Below, in pieces: positions 21,900-33,859 of a DNA stretch of 64,000 nucleotides. Position 1 is the first letter of the stretch. Each line of letters begins with the position of its first letter. This stretch comes from Lucinisca nassula. Lineage: Eukaryota > Mollusca > Bivalvia > Lucinida > Lucinidae. Below the pieces are notes generated by a model. That model was not told where the DNA came from, did no database searches, and was given only the letters and a program-made list of their open reading frames with translations. The stretch spans positions 149,778,675-149,842,674 of the forward strand of contig OY757010.1 in assembly GCA_963580285.1 (NCBI GenBank), written 5' to 3'. The position numbers and the translations under genes are program-made.

Positions 21900-22520
21900 T
21901 AGGATTTTACATTTGGGAAGAAGGGTCTGTAACAAATTGATTGACTACTTCCTCAAATGTATTTAAAAATATGATATTGCCCACAGCAGTGAGATGAACC
22001 CTATTCGTCTTAAATAGCCCTGTTGTATTGAAATCGAGCACATGCTTGATTGTTCGGTCACTACAATTAAAGCAGGCTGTCTACCCGATTGGTTTATACG
22101 CCTCCTTTGATCCAGCTTTTTAAGCCCTTCATGAGTGTTGTCCGCCCACAGCCACGACTGACAATTAGGGAGGATGTCTGATCATACCGTTTGGGCTTCG
22201 GGATAGATAGAAGCCATGTATGCAAATTAGCTTTTAAAAGTCTTTAAGAAGTTTGCTTTGGGACCACTCAACAAGGTTGTTGCCCCCGAGGTGAATAATT
22301 ATCATCACAAGGGTTGAATGAAACTGCAGCAACCATTGGAGCTCGGTGTCGTAGTGATCCCAGTGCACCGCTGAACCCTAATAAAAATTTTAGCTAACAA
22401 TCACTGCATTAGCTGGAGGTCTGAGAGCTGATACACTGTCAGCAAGGTGTGAAACCAGGGAATCACCGATAATCAATATATCTGTAACAGACAATTTAAA
22501 AAAGTATGTACTATGTTACC
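21900..22520 (-). pseudogene. SGNH/GDSL hydrolase domain of a YR retroelement, decayed
   Basis: In the minus-strand frames I read ILIIGDSLVSHL (GDS at 22459-22467), then IIIHLGGNNLV (about 22273-22295), then VHLTAVGN near 21979-22000. These are blocks I, III and V of SGNH hydrolases (serine, Gly/Asn, histidine). The domain follows directly after recombinase sequence (HSTYFF..LSVTD), so the two were probably one protein. Hydrolase domains of this sort are known in some Ngaro-like elements and their relatives. At least three stops or frameshifts break the frame. The usual Asp before the His block reads Asn. Confidence 0.65.
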
Positions 22521-22830
22521 GACCCAGTTTTCCATCAACCAAGTTGATGGCTAAACTAGAATACCCTGAGCTGCCAAATTAATAGCCCTTCCAATTCTAA
22601 AGGAATGTGCAGCATAAAGTTGCTTTGGAAGTCCTAATTTATTTTCTACAGCTGTCACAAGAATGCCACTGAGCTGACAGTGCTTTAATGAATGGCCATT
22701 CCGGAGGCAAAAGAAGTCTAGACTACCCTCAGGCTTCCACATCATATATTGTTTGACAACCAAGGCAACATATAGATGCATTGATTGCAAGTGGGATGCA
22801 CGATATTGTTGGAGGGCAGTTATGTCTCAA
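22521..22830 (-). pseudogene. Tyrosine recombinase C-terminal part (DIRS/Ngaro-like)
   Basis: The open part at 22551-22790 ends LYAAHSFRIGRAINLAAQGI. The HSFRIG(A)A-x-AAA-x-G block is the H-x-x-R box of DIRS/Ngaro-type tyrosine recombinases (codons at about 22587-22609). Upstream, LSGILVTAVENKLGLP matches the helix before it. After the stop at 22551 another frame gives DGKLGR and HSTYFF, the region of the catalytic Tyr. The frame is broken, so it is a relic. It lies between the RT and SGNH relics in the normal order. Confidence 0.7.
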
Positions 22831-22869
22831 CTAATTCTAAAGATGAATTAAATATTTATCTAGTTTATT

Positions 22870-23235
22870 TATCTGATTAGAACTATCTCATCCAACATTA
22901 CCCTGCGTGAGTGGGTATGTGTGATTAGAATGTGGTGTACTGCAAGGTGCAGTGCTCAGTACTCTACATTTTAATAAATGCATAAATTAAAATAAATAAA
23001 TACATAAATGGAAATATCTCATTAAACATTACCCTCCGTGAGTGGTAAGGTTGATCCGTAGATTTGAAAAGAATGTTGTGTACTGCAAAGTTCAGTGCTC
23101 GGCACTCTACATTTTTAATATGTCATGGAAATATCTCGATTAACATTGCCTTCCGTGACTTGGTAAGGCTGGTCTGTAATTTTGAATAGAATGTGGTGTA
23201 CTGCAGGGTGCAGTTCCCAATACACTACTGTTTTT
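22870..23235. repeat. Three direct copies of about 140 bp
   Basis: Each copy has the pattern AACATTACCCTCCGTGAGTG, GAATGTGGTGTACTGCA, GTGCAGTGCTC and ACTCTACATTTT. Lengths vary because of ATAAATA expansions. A T-run of about 19 follows at 23231. The array separates the RT and recombinase relics where an RNase H region would be expected. Confidence 0.7.
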
Positions 23236-23459
23236 TTTTTTTTTTTTTTATAAATCAAAAATAAATAACAGAAGATGCTCCAAAGATGGAAAAATTATCC
23301 ACTGGACCACTGGTCTTATCTCATTACCTACAAAGTAGGCACCAAAACCGAGTTCAAACCCCTTGCACGAATGGTGCAGTGCTGTAAGTCCTCATTTGAC
23401 ATCCAGAACCGGTCATGAGAAACGGAAATACCATAGTTTTTTTTGTTTTTTTTTTTGAA

Positions 23460-23960
23460 AAATTGTACCCAAAGTTCAAATTCCTTCATATCTGCTGTGA
23501 TGCGAAGGTGACAGTGTATCTTTGATAAACCACATGTAACATTTATAAATTGCCCACAAAATGGACTCCCTAGTACCAAGCAGGAAACTGTCAAGATAAC
23601 ATATGAATCGTCCCTCAGAAACATGTCTAGCTACCCAGAATTCCAAAAAAGTAGCAACAGTCTCGAAAGTCTGGCATGCTATGCTGCGACCAAATGGCAT
23701 TGCTTAAACAAAATAAAACTTCCCGTCAAGCTTGAAGCTGAGCTGATCAGAGTCTAAAGGAGAGACGAGTAATAGCCCAAATTTTCCTTTTATATCGGAA
23801 TTTACCAAAAGGCAACCACAGCCTTAAGCTTGTACAATTTGCACAATATAATATACAAGACCTAATGGTGATATGTGCAGAGTTCATAGCGGACAAGAGT
23901 CAAAAGGTCCAGCCACTCTGTCATATCGAATCAGATGAGGTTTGTGGCTTCAAATGTGTT
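23460..23960 (-). pseudogene. Reverse transcriptase relic, DIRS/Ngaro-like
   Basis: Minus-strand frames give DRVAGPF then LHISPLG (about 23870-23945), SPLDSDQLSFKLDGKFYF (about 23705-23765), MPFGRSIACQTFE (about 23660-23700) and YLDSFLLG (about 23580-23605). This order is typical of DIRS-group reverse transcriptases (RVAGPF, LHVSPLG, DGKYYF, PFG.SIAC..FE, YLDDF). The second catalytic Asp of YLDD is Ser, and stops interrupt the frame, so it is inactive. It lies 5' of the recombinase relic, as in the intact elements. Confidence 0.72.
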
Positions 23961-24833
23961 TTGAAAGTCAATAAAATTACCTTTAGAAAATATATTGTTT
24001 GTGGTCATTGAATTCCCAATATATGTTTAATTGACAGGTTACTATCGATAATACCGGTATATCACACCTGTGATTCAAGCGGCTATGTCCGGCTCAAAAG
24101 TAGGTCGGGTGTTTATAAATAAACTAACATTCGACAAACACATGGTCATTTGCATATTTAAAAATAACATAGCTGGTCAGCCGAGCCGTCAAGCTATCCC
24201 ACAATGCCTGCGCTGTTTAACTCTGACAACCCAAACTAACGCTATTATATCCGAAAGTCGAGGCATAATCCCTTCAAAAATATAAAGAAAATTCTAAAAG
24301 CGTATTTACTTAAAATATGGTACTGTAAGTTAATTTAACGTTACACAATGAGTGCCAAAGGTCATGACCCCTGTGGAAATTCCCCTTACCAAATGTACAC
24401 AAGAAATATTTTCAATCAGTCCCACACCTCTGGCAAAGATTTTGCTTTTAACTGTTCAAAAATGATCAAATTTTAGCAATAAAAACCGAAGCTTTCACCT
24501 CCACCAAATGAGAAACTGGCGGGAAAGATATCCGTTCTTTGTTTCTTTTTACTGAAGAGTTCCCGGCCGACCGTCCTTATATCAGAAATCATATTTAGCC
24601 CTTTAATTTCTTCGCAGCATACTATCTCAACCGAGTCCCGACAACTTTCTCTTGCTGGATTTTTAGTTTTAGATTCTTCTTAAAAAATACAACTTTCTTT
24701 TGCTGGATTTGAAAACGGAAAAGGAAGGTTTCCCTGAGCATGCGCAAGACGCCAAACCATAGTTTGGCCCTTAAGACGCTTGACTGCTGAATAACAAACA
24801 CGGTGCAAGCGTCCAGTAACCTGGACCAACTGT
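23961..24833. other. Intronic/insert DNA without a recognised gene
   Basis: Unique-looking sequence, likely including the 5' part of the tyrosine-recombinase element. A small duplication of TTCTCTTGCTGGATTT and TTTCTTTTGCTGGATTT lies at 24647-24708. The open frames at 24070-24285 and 24622-24870 have no recognisable domain. Confidence 0.4.
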
Positions 24834-24997
24834 CATGGTGGATGACGAGATCGAAATTGCGATCAGACATTGTTTAAACCTAAATAATGAGAGGTCAAGC
24901 CACCCTGAAGCTGCAATCATGACACATTAATGACAGTCCATTCAATTTGTTCGCACCAAATAAATGGGATTATCATTTAGTTGATAATCCCTATTAT
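24834..24997. repeat. 164-bp direct repeat, right copy
   Basis: Twin of 20210-20373. It lies at the 3' border of the LINE 1 reverse-transcriptase region as read on the minus strand. No difference from the left copy was seen by eye. Confidence 0.9.
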
Positions 24998-26695
24998 AAA
25001 CCTTATTCCTTTTTGAAACCATGCACTGTAGTAAATATATGATCCCCCTATTTTTATACTGTCATTATAAAATAATGGACTTTTTAAAACCTGCTCCTCA
25101 TTAGTACATGTTAATTTATTCATATTTATAAAAGACTGCAGCACATCTTTCCAAAATATGCTTTGCACATTGCTTATAGTCCTTTCGATATATTTAGTAT
25201 TAAATGTAACTAGTTTTTCGATATCTATTTCAGATTTGATAAAATATTGCCATTTACAGTCACATTTACAGTCACTTACTAGAAGTCTTCTTATCCAGGT
25301 TAATTTTAAGGCTTCTATAAATGCATTTACATTAATCATTTTTAACCCTCCTTCACAATACTGTTTTGTTATCACATTAGTTTTGATTTTGTTTGGTTTT
25401 TTATTCCATAAAAAATTGTATAAGATATTATTAATGTAGTTTATGACTGTCTGATTTGGGTTTGGGAGAGCTATAAATAAATGGTTAAATATTGATATCA
25501 TGAGTGTTTTAATCACTGTGATTTTTCCCAAGGGTGACATTGCCCGCTTACTCCATATGTTAGCTAAGTTTTCTAACTGTTGTATTTTTGTAGTGTAATT
25601 TTCGTTTATCATCTGATTTAGGTTAACATTAAATATTATTCCCAAAATTTTAAATTTTTTGCTTCCCCAAGAAAGTTTCCATTTAGTTTTAATTGCACTT
25701 GTGCTATGTTTCTTTGAGCCAATCCATACAACTTGAGTCTTATCAAAGTTAATTTTAAGACCTGATATGTTCGCAAAATTGTCCAGTTCTAATAATGTTG
25801 TGTTTAGAGCATCCGAAGATCCATCTAAAAATATGGAAGTATCATCTGCGTATTGTGAAATTTTGAACTCTGTGTTATTTATCTTAATGCCTTTTATCTT
25901 ACTATTGTGTCTGATTTTGATAGCCAGAAATTCAGCACATATTATGAAAATGTAAGGGGAGAGTGGATCGCCTTGACGACAGCCACGTCCTATATTGAAA
26001 GATTCCGAGATATATCCACACTGAATAACTGAAGAAGTAATGTTATTATAAAATATTTCTATCCATCTACAAATTGATGGGCCAAAATTTAAGAATTTCA
26101 ATACTTTTTGGATGAAGGACCAAGATAAGGAATCAAATGCTTTTTCAAAATCAATTAGTAATAAAAGACCAGGTATATTATTTTGCTCTGTGTAATTCAT
26201 AAGGTCATATAGTAAACGTGTGTTTTCTCCTATGTATCTTCCTTTTAAAAATCCTGTTTGATCTTTACTGATTATAATATCAAGAATTTGTTTCAACCTG
26301 TTAGCTATTGCCCCTGATGCTATCTTATACACTACATCTAGTAAAGTTAATGGTCTCCAATTCTTAAGAAAATTCTTTGGCTTACCGTCTTTAGGAATGC
26401 AGGTAATAACACCTTGCCGTTGAGTTATTGAGAGTTCCTTATTATTAAATCCTGCATTTATTGATCTAAGAAGAAAATGACCTAGTTTTTTCCAGAAGAC
26501 TTTGAAAAATTCTGCTGTTAAGCCGCTAATACCTGGACTTTTATCTGATTTCATTTTATATAATGTATCACTTATTTCTTCATACGTCAGTATGCCTTCA
26601 ATTTTACTCGCTTGGTCATTGTTTAATTTAGGTACTTCTTCTTCTTTCATGTATTCTTCTAAATCAATGTCATCTAAGGTATCATCCCTTGATTT
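24977..26695 (-). CDS. LINE 1 reverse transcriptase region (L1/Tx1-like ORF2)
   Basis: The 557-codon open frame (24977-26650) is a non-LTR reverse transcriptase: SPGISGLTAEFFKVFW (residues 38-53), NWRPLTLLDVVYKI (97-110), catalytic DFEKAFD (167-173), RQGDPLSPYIF (225-235), YADD (267-270) and the thumb WGSKKFKILGIIF. All three catalytic Asp are present. The same frame continues upstream to 26695, where one stop (ENL-stop-KSR) separates it from the endonuclease-linker part. The L1/Tx1 group is my best guess, from the YADDTSIFL and PLGKITVIKTL motifs. Downstream it runs into the 164-bp repeat. The reading frame is well kept, but the element is split at two places and cannot be active. Confidence 0.88.
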   Translation of the reverse strand, partial: KSRDDTLDDIDLEEYMKEEEVPKLNNDQASKIEGILTYEEISDTLYKMKSDKSPGISGLTAEFFKVFWKKLGHFLLRSINAGFNNKELSITQRQGVITCIPKDGKPKNFLKNWRPLTLLDVVYKIASGAIANRLKQILDIIISKDQTGFLKGRYIGENTRLLYDLMNYTEQNNIPGLLLLIDFEKAFDSLSWSFIQKVLKFLNFGPSICRWIEIFYNNITSSVIQCGYISESFNIGRGCRQGDPLSPYIFIICAEFLAIKIRHNSKIKGIKINNTEFKISQYADDTSIFLDGSSDALNTTLLELDNFANISGLKINFDKTQVVWIGSKKHSTSAIKTKWKLSWGSKKFKILGIIFNVNLNQMINENYTTKIQQLENLANIWSKRAMSPLGKITVIKTLMISIFNHLFIALPNPNQTVINYINNILYNFLWNKKPNKIKTNVITKQYCEGGLKMINVNAFIEALKLTWIRRLLVSDCKCDCKWQYFIKSEIDIEKLVTFNTKYIERTISNVQSIFWKDVLQSFINMNKLTCTNEEQVLKSPLFYNDSIKIGGSYIYYSAWFQKGIRFIIGIIN

Positions 26696-27730
26696 TTACA
26701 GATTTTCATAGAACTGTTTTGTTTCTTTCAAAATTTCATCCCGGGCAGTTATCTTGTTTCCATCTTCTTGTTCCAGACTACATATGATTTTAGATACGTA
26801 ATTATGCTTTTCTAATGCACAAAAATATTTTGTTGGTTTCTCACCTTGATCTATGTATTGTGCTCTTGATCTTATCATATGTCCTTTAAGTTTCTCATGT
26901 CGAATGTTGATTAATTCATTTTTTAGATTTTCTATTTGTTCTAGCTTTTCTTCAGTTTCATTATTTTCCAGATTTGCTATATTTTTTATTATTTCTTTTT
27001 CTCTGAATTCTCTTTCTTTGTTTTTGAAACTTGCAAATGAAATTGATTTCCCACGGATTTCCATCAAAAGGACATCTAAAAATAACTGGTCGCTTATTGT
27101 GAATTGAATTTCCTCATTAGGTATATTATCTAGATCATCTAAATTGTACACTGGTAGTGCATATTGTTGTTTAACTTCTGAAATTTTTTCATTGATTTGA
27201 TTGATATAATCTATATCACTGAGTAACGAGTTATTGTGTTTCCAGTAAGATCTTCCATGTTTAAAATTTGTGAAATTCAATTCTAATGTTACCATCGAGT
27301 GATCTGATCTGTATCCTGATTCAATATCGGCTTTCTTAACGAACTGTCTCAGACATTCAGAAATGAGAAAATAATCTAATCTAGCTTGCTTACAAGGATT
27401 TTTTTTCCGCCAAGTAAATTTCTTTTTTGTTGGATGATTTTCTCTGAAAGGGTCAGTCAAGTACTTTTCATTTATTATTTCTAAAACTGTTTCTCTAGCC
27501 TTTGCATTGTTTATACCTTTATAGTTGTAATAATCTAAGTCTGGATTTAAAACACAATTATAATCACCACATATAATTATATCTGTATTATCAATATCAT
27601 CAATATGTGCTGAAATTTGTTTGAAAAAGTTCGGACTATCAGAATTAGGCCCATACAGGTTAACTAAGGTGAGTCTTTGGCTGAATATACTTATATCAAC
27701 AATTATAAAGTTTCCATTGTCATCTACTAT
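26696..27730 (-). pseudogene. LINE 1 endonuclease C-terminal half and linker
   Basis: From 27730 downward it reads KIVDDNGNFIIVDISIF, NLYGPNSDSPNFF, IICGDYNCVLNPDLDY (catalytic D/N), WRKKNPCKQARLDYFLIS and GYRSDHSMVTLEL (SDH box). These are the second half of an APE-type endonuclease, followed by a charged linker up to the stop at 26696. The first seven codons of the open frame (27757-27737, MSLRDGE) come from the inserted HINE, not from the LINE. The N-terminal half is at 35090-35341. Confidence 0.88.
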
Positions 27731-28621
27731 TTTTAGCTCACCGTCACGTAGTGACAAGGTGAGCTTTTGGGATCACTTTTTGTCCGTCGTCCGTCGTGCG
27801 TGCGTCCGTGCGTGCGTCCGTGCGTCCGTGCGTAAACAATTTCTTTAAACGACATCTCCTCCTAAACCACTGATCGGATTTTGACCAAACTTCACAGGAA
27901 TGATCCTTAGATGGTCCCCTTTCAAAGTTGTTCAAATGGTTCCGGTCCGTTGCACATCTAGGTCACAGGAGCCAAAAATAGATTTTTTTCACCAAAAACT
28001 TAAAAAATCTTCTTCTCTGAAACCACAAGGCCCAGGACTTTGATATTTGGTATGAAGCTTCATCTAGTGGACCCCTACCAAGATTGTTCAAATTATAGTG
28101 CTGGGACAAAAAATGCCCCCGCCACGGGGCCCTTTGGTTTTACATTGGCTTATATAGGGAAAATCTTTAAAAATCTTCTTCTCTGAAACCACAAGGCCCA
28201 GGTCTTTGATATTTGGTATGAAGCTTCATCTAGTGGACCCCTACCAAGATTGTTCAAATTATAGTGCTGGAGCCAAAAATGCCCCCGCCCCGGGGCCCTT
28301 TGGTTTTACATAGGCTTATATAGGGAAAATCTTTAAAAATCTTCTTCTCTGAAACGACAAGGCCCAGGACTTTGATATTTGGTATGAAGCTTCATCTAGT
28401 GGACCCCTACCAAGATTGTTCAAATTATAGTGCTGGGACAAAAAATGCCCCCGCCACGGGGCCCTTTGGTTTTACATAGGCTTATATAGGGAAAATCTTT
28501 AAAACTCTTCTTCTCTGAAACCACAAGGCCCAGGACTTTGATATTTGGTATGAAGCTTCATCTAGTGGACCCCTACCAAGATTGTTCAAATTATAGTGCT
28601 GGGACAAAAAATGCCCCCGCT

Positions 28622-28702
28622 ACTGGAAGCAACGTCTCCAAAATGACCTTTACAGTGTTGACGGGGACGTTAAACCTCAAATCAAACAAACAAACAAACA
28701 AA
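28622..28702 (+). mobile_element. SINE 3' end inserted in the 166-bp array
   Basis: CTGGAAGCAACGTCTCC, CCTTTACAGTGTTGACGGGG, ACGTTAAACCTCAAATC and (CAAA)n interrupt one core unit between GCCCCCGC and TTTTACATTGG. About 15 bases of the unit (the GGGGCCCTTTGG part) are lost. It is 5'-truncated, as for copies made by target-primed reverse transcription. Confidence 0.8.
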
Positions 28703-31604
28703 TTTTACATTGGCTTATATAGGGAAAATCTTTAAAAATCTTCTTCTCTGAAACCACAAGGCCCAGGTCTTTGATATTTGGTATGAAGCTTCATCTAGTG
28801 GACCCCTACCAAGATTGTTCAAATTATAGTGCTTGGGCCAAAAATGCCCCCGCCCCGGGGCCCTTTGGTTTTACATAGGCTTATATAGGGAAAATCTTTA
28901 AAAATCTTCTTCTCTGAAACCACAAGGCCCAGGACTTTGATATTTGGTATGGAGCTTCATCTAGTGGACTCCTACCAAGATTGTTCAAATTATAGTGCTG
29001 GGGCAAAAAATGCCCCCGCCCCGAGGCCCTTTGGTTTTACATTGGCTTATATAGGGAAAATCTTTAAAAATCTTCTTCTTTGAAACCACAAGGCCCAGGA
29101 CTTTGATATTTGGTATGAAGCTTCATCTAGTGGACCCCTACCAAGATTGTTCAAATTATAGTGCTGGGACAAAAAATGCCCCCGCCACGGGGCCCTTTGG
29201 TTTTACATTGGCTTATATAGGGAAAATCTTTAAAAATCTTCTTCTCTGAAACCACAAGGCCCAGGACTTTGATATTTGGTATGAAGCTTCATCTAGTGGA
29301 CCCCTACCAAGATTGTTCAAATTATTGTGCTGGGACAAAAAATGCCCCCGCCACGGGGCCCTTTGGTTTTACATTGGCTTATATAGGGAAAATCTTTAAA
29401 AATCTTCTTCTCTGAAACGACAAGGCCCAGGTCTTTGATATTTGGTATGAAGCTTCATCTAGTGGACCCCTACCAAGATTGTTCAAATTATAGTGCTGGG
29501 GCCAAAAATGCCCCCGCCCCGGGGCCCTTTGGTTTTACATAGGCTTATATAGGGAAAATCTTTAAAAATCTTCTTCTCTGAAACCACAAGGCCCAGGACT
29601 TTGATATTTGGGATGAAGCTTCATCTAGTGGACCCCTACCAAGATTGTTCAAATTATAGTGCTGGGGCTAAAAATGCCCACGCCCCCGGGCCCTTTGGTT
29701 TTACATTGGCTTATATAGGGAAAATCTTTAAAAATCTTCTTCTCTGAAACCACAAGGCCCAGGACTTTGATATTTGGTATGAAGCTTCATTTAGTGGACC
29801 CCTACCAAGATTGTTCAAATTATAGTGCTGGGACAAAAAATGCCCCCGCCACGGGGCCCTTTGGTTTTACATTGGCTTATATAGGGAAAATCTTTAAAAA
29901 TCTTCTTCTCTGAAACGACAAGGCCCAGGTCTTTGATATTTGGTATGAAGCTTCATCTAGTGGACCCCTACCAAGATTGTTCAAATAATAGGGCTGGGGC
30001 CAAAAATGGCCCCGTCGCGGGGCCCTTTGGTTTTACATTGGCTTATATAGGGAAAATCTTTAAAACTCATCTTCTCTGAAACCACAAGGCCCAGGACTTT
30101 GATATTTGGTATGAAGCTTCATCTAGTGGACCCCTACCAAGATGTTTCAAATTATAGTGCTGGGACAAAAAATGCCCCCGCCCCGGGGCCCTTTGGTTTT
30201 ACATGGGCTTATATAGGGAAAATCTTTAAAAATCTTCTTCTCTGAAACCACAAGGCCCAGGTCTTTGATATTTGGTATGAAGCTTCATCTAGTGGACCCC
30301 TACCAAGATTGTTCAAATTATAGTGCTGGGGCCAAAAATGCCCCCGCCCCGGGGCCCTTTGGTTTTACATAGGCTTATATAGGGAAAATCTTTAAAAATC
30401 TTCTTCTCTGAAACGACAAGGCCCAGGACTTTGATATTTGGTATGAAGCTTCATTAAATGGACCTCTACCAAGATTGTTCAAATTATAGCCCTTGAGCCA
30501 AAAATGCCCCCGCCCCAGGGCCCTTTGGTTTTTCATAGAGTTATATAGGGAAAATCTTTAAAAATCTTCTTCTCTGAAACCACAAGGCCTAGGTCTTTTA
30601 TATTTGGTATGAAGCTTCATCTTAAGGACCCCTAACAAGATTATTCAAATTATAGTGCTGAGGCCAAAAATGTCCCCGCCCCGGGGCCCTTTGGTTTTAC
30701 ACAGGCTTATATAGGGAAAATCTTTAAAAATCTTCTTCTCTGAAACCGCAAGGCCCAGGACTTTGATATTTGGTATGAAGCTTCATCTAGTTCACCCCTA
30801 CCAAGATTGTTCAAATTATAGTGCTAGGGCAAATAGGGAAAATCTTTAAAAATCTTCTTCTCTGAAACCGCAAGGCCCAGGACTTTGATATTTGGTATGA
30901 AGCTTCATCTAGTGGACCCCTACCAAGATTGTTCAAATTATCAAATTATAGCCCTTGGGCCAAAAATGCCCCTGCTCCGGGGCCTTTTGGTTTTACATAG
31001 ACTTGTATAGGGAAAATCTTTAAAAATCTTCTTCTCCGAAACCACAAGTCCTAGGTCTTTTATATTTGGTATGAAGCTTCTTCTAAAGGACCCCTACCAA
31101 GATGATTCAAATTATAGTGCTTGGGCCAGAAGTGGCCCCGCCCCGGGGCCCTTTGGTTTCACATAGGCTTATATAGGGATAATCTTTAAAAATCTTCTTC
31201 TCTGAAACCACAAGGCCCAGGACTTTGAAATTTGGTATGAAGCTTCATCTAATGGACCTCTACCAAGATTGTTCAAATTATAGCCTTGGGGCCACAAATG
31301 CCCCCCACCCCGGGGCCCTTTTGGTTTTACATAGATTTATATAGCCCCAGGGCCATTTGGTTTTGCATAGGCTTATGTAGGGAATATCTTTAAAAAAAAT
31401 CTTCTTCTCTGAAACCACAAGGCCCAGGTCTTTGATATTTGATGTGTAGCTTCATCTAGTGGACCTTTGCCAAGATTGTTCAAATTATAGCGTTTGTTGA
31501 TGTTTGGTATGAAGCTTCACCTTTAAGACCTCCCTCAACATTATGCACATTAAAGCCCTTGTGCGAATAATGGCCCTCTCTGGGGCCCACTTGTTACACT
31601 ATGG

Positions 31605-31640
31605 ATCAGGTGAGCGATCCAGGGCCATCATGGCCCTCTT
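31605..31640 (+). repeat. HINE module junction 1
   Basis: GGTGAGCGATCCAGG, the hairpin GGGCCATCATGGCCC, then TCTTGTGTTTTATATTAG followed by GATCACTTTTTGTCTGTC. The next module lacks the usual AGCTCACC start. The same join is at 33860-33905 and 63027-63077. Confidence 0.8.
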
Positions 31641-33859
31641 GTGTTTTATATTAGGATCACTTTTTGTCTGTCATCCGTGCGTAAACAATTTCTTCAAATG
31701 ACATCTCCTCCTAAACTACTGATCGGATTTCGACCAAACTTCACAGGAATGATCCTTAGGTGGTCCCCTTTGAAAGTTGTTCAAATGGTTCCGGTCCATT
31801 GCACATCTAGGTCACAGGAGCCAAAAATAGATTTTTTTCACCGAAAACTTAAAAAATCTTCTTCTCTGAAACCACAAGGCCCAGGTCTTTGATATTTGGT
31901 ATGAAGCTTCATCTAGTGGACCCCTACCAAGATTGTTCAAATTATAGTGCTGGGGCCAAAAATGCCCCCGCCCCGGGGCTCTTTGGTTTTACATGGGCTT
32001 ATATACGGAAAATCTTTAAAAATCTTCTTCTCTGAAACCGCAAGGCCTAGGTCTTTGATATTTGGTGTGTAGCTTCATCTAGTGAACTCCTACCAAGATT
32101 ATTCAAATTATAGTGCTGGGGCCAAAAATGCCCCCGCCCCTGGGCCCTTTGGTTTTACATGGGCTTATATACGGAAAATCTTTAAAAATCTTCTTCTCTG
32201 AAACCGCAAGGCCTAGGTCTTTGATATTTGGTGTGTAGCTTCATCTAGTGAACTCCTACCAAGATTATTCAAATTATAGTGCTGGGGCCAAAAATGCCCC
32301 CGCCCCTGGGCCCTTTGGTTTTACATGGGCTTATATAGGGAAAATCTTTAAAAATCATCTTCTCTGACACTGCAAGGCCCAGGTCTTTGATATTTGGTAT
32401 GAAGCTTCATCTAGTGGACCCCTACCAAGATTGTTCAAACTATAGCCCTGGGGCCAAAAATGCCTCCGCCCCGGGGCCCTTTGGTTTTACATTGGCTTAT
32501 ATATGGAAAATCTTTAAAAATCTTCTTCTCTGAAACCGCAAGGCCCAGGTCTTTGATATTTGGTATGAAGCTTCATCTAGTGGACCGCTACCAACATTGT
32601 TCAAATTATAGTGCTGGGGCCAAAAATGCCCCCGCCCCGGGGCCCTTTGGTTTTACATGGGCTTATATAGGGAAAATCTTTAAAAATCTTCTTCTCTGAA
32701 ACCGCAAGGCCCAGGTCTTTGATATTTGGTATGAAGCTTCATCTAGTAGACCCCTACCAAGATTGTTCAAATTATAGTGATGGGGCCAAAAATTTCCCCT
32801 CTGCGGGGCCCTTTGGTTTTACATGGGCTTATATATGGAAAATCTTTAAAAATCTTCTTCTCTGAAACCGCAAGGCCCAGGTCTTTGATACTTGGTATGA
32901 AGCTTCATCTAGTGGACCCCTACCAAGATTGTTCAAATTACAGTGCTTGGGCAACAAATGCCCCTGCCCCAGGGCCCTTTGGTTTTACATGGGCTTATAT
33001 AGGGAAAATCTTTAAAAATGTTCTTCTCTGAAACGGCAAGGCCCAGGTCTTTGCTATTTGGTATGAAGCTTCATCTAGTGGACCCCTACCAAGAATGTTC
33101 AAATTATAGTGCTGTGGCCAAAAATTCCCCCTCTGCGGGGCCCTTTTGTTTTAAATAGACTTATATAGGGAAAATCTTTTAAAATCTTCTTCTATGAAAC
33201 CACAAGGCCTAGGTCTTTGATATTTGGTGTGACATCTAGTGGACCTCTATCAGGATTGTTCAAATTATAGCCCTTGGGCCAAAAATGCTCCCGCCCCGAG
33301 ACCCTCTGGTTTTACATAGGGAAATCTTTAAAAAATCTTCTCTGAAACTGCAAGGCCATGTCTTTGATATTTGGTATGGAGCTTCATCTAGTGGACCTCT
33401 ACCAAGATTGAACAAATTAAAGCCCTCGGGCCACAAATGCCCCCGCCCGGGGCCCTTTGGTTTTATATAGAGATAATCTTTGAAAATCTTCTCTCTGAAA
33501 CAGCAAGGCCCAGGTCTTTGATATTTGGTGTTGAGCTTTATCTAGTGGACCTTTATCAAGATTGTTTAAATTATAGCCCTGAGGCCAAAAATGCCCCCGC
33601 CCCGGGGCAATTTGGTTTTACATAGGCTTATGTAGGGAATATCTTTAAAAAAATCTTCTTCTATGAAACCGCAAGGCCCAGGTCTTTGATATTTGGTGTA
33701 AAGCTTCATCTAGTGGACCTTTGCCAAGATTGTTCAAATTATTGCCTTTGTTGATATTTGGTATGAAGCTTCACCTTTTTAGACCTCCCCCAACATTATG
33801 CACATTATAGCCCTGGGGTCAATAGTGGCCCTCCCCGGGGCCCACTTGTTACTCTATTG

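Larger units (their letters stand above)
20374..24833. mobile_element. 4.46 kb insert between identical 164-bp repeats
   Basis: Both flanks read into parts of one LINE (C-terminal part on the left, reverse transcriptase on the right), so this block looks inserted. It contains a minisatellite block (20560-21250), a 130-bp duplication, and a decayed DIRS/Ngaro-like retroelement on the minus strand. A 164-bp target duplication is far longer than normal for transposition. Break repair, or capture of already rearranged DNA, is an alternative. Confidence 0.6.

Noticed and set aside
22551..22790. Host gene for the HSFRIG-containing protein
   Set aside because: The motif is that of a mobile-element tyrosine recombinase, with RT and hydrolase relics on either side.
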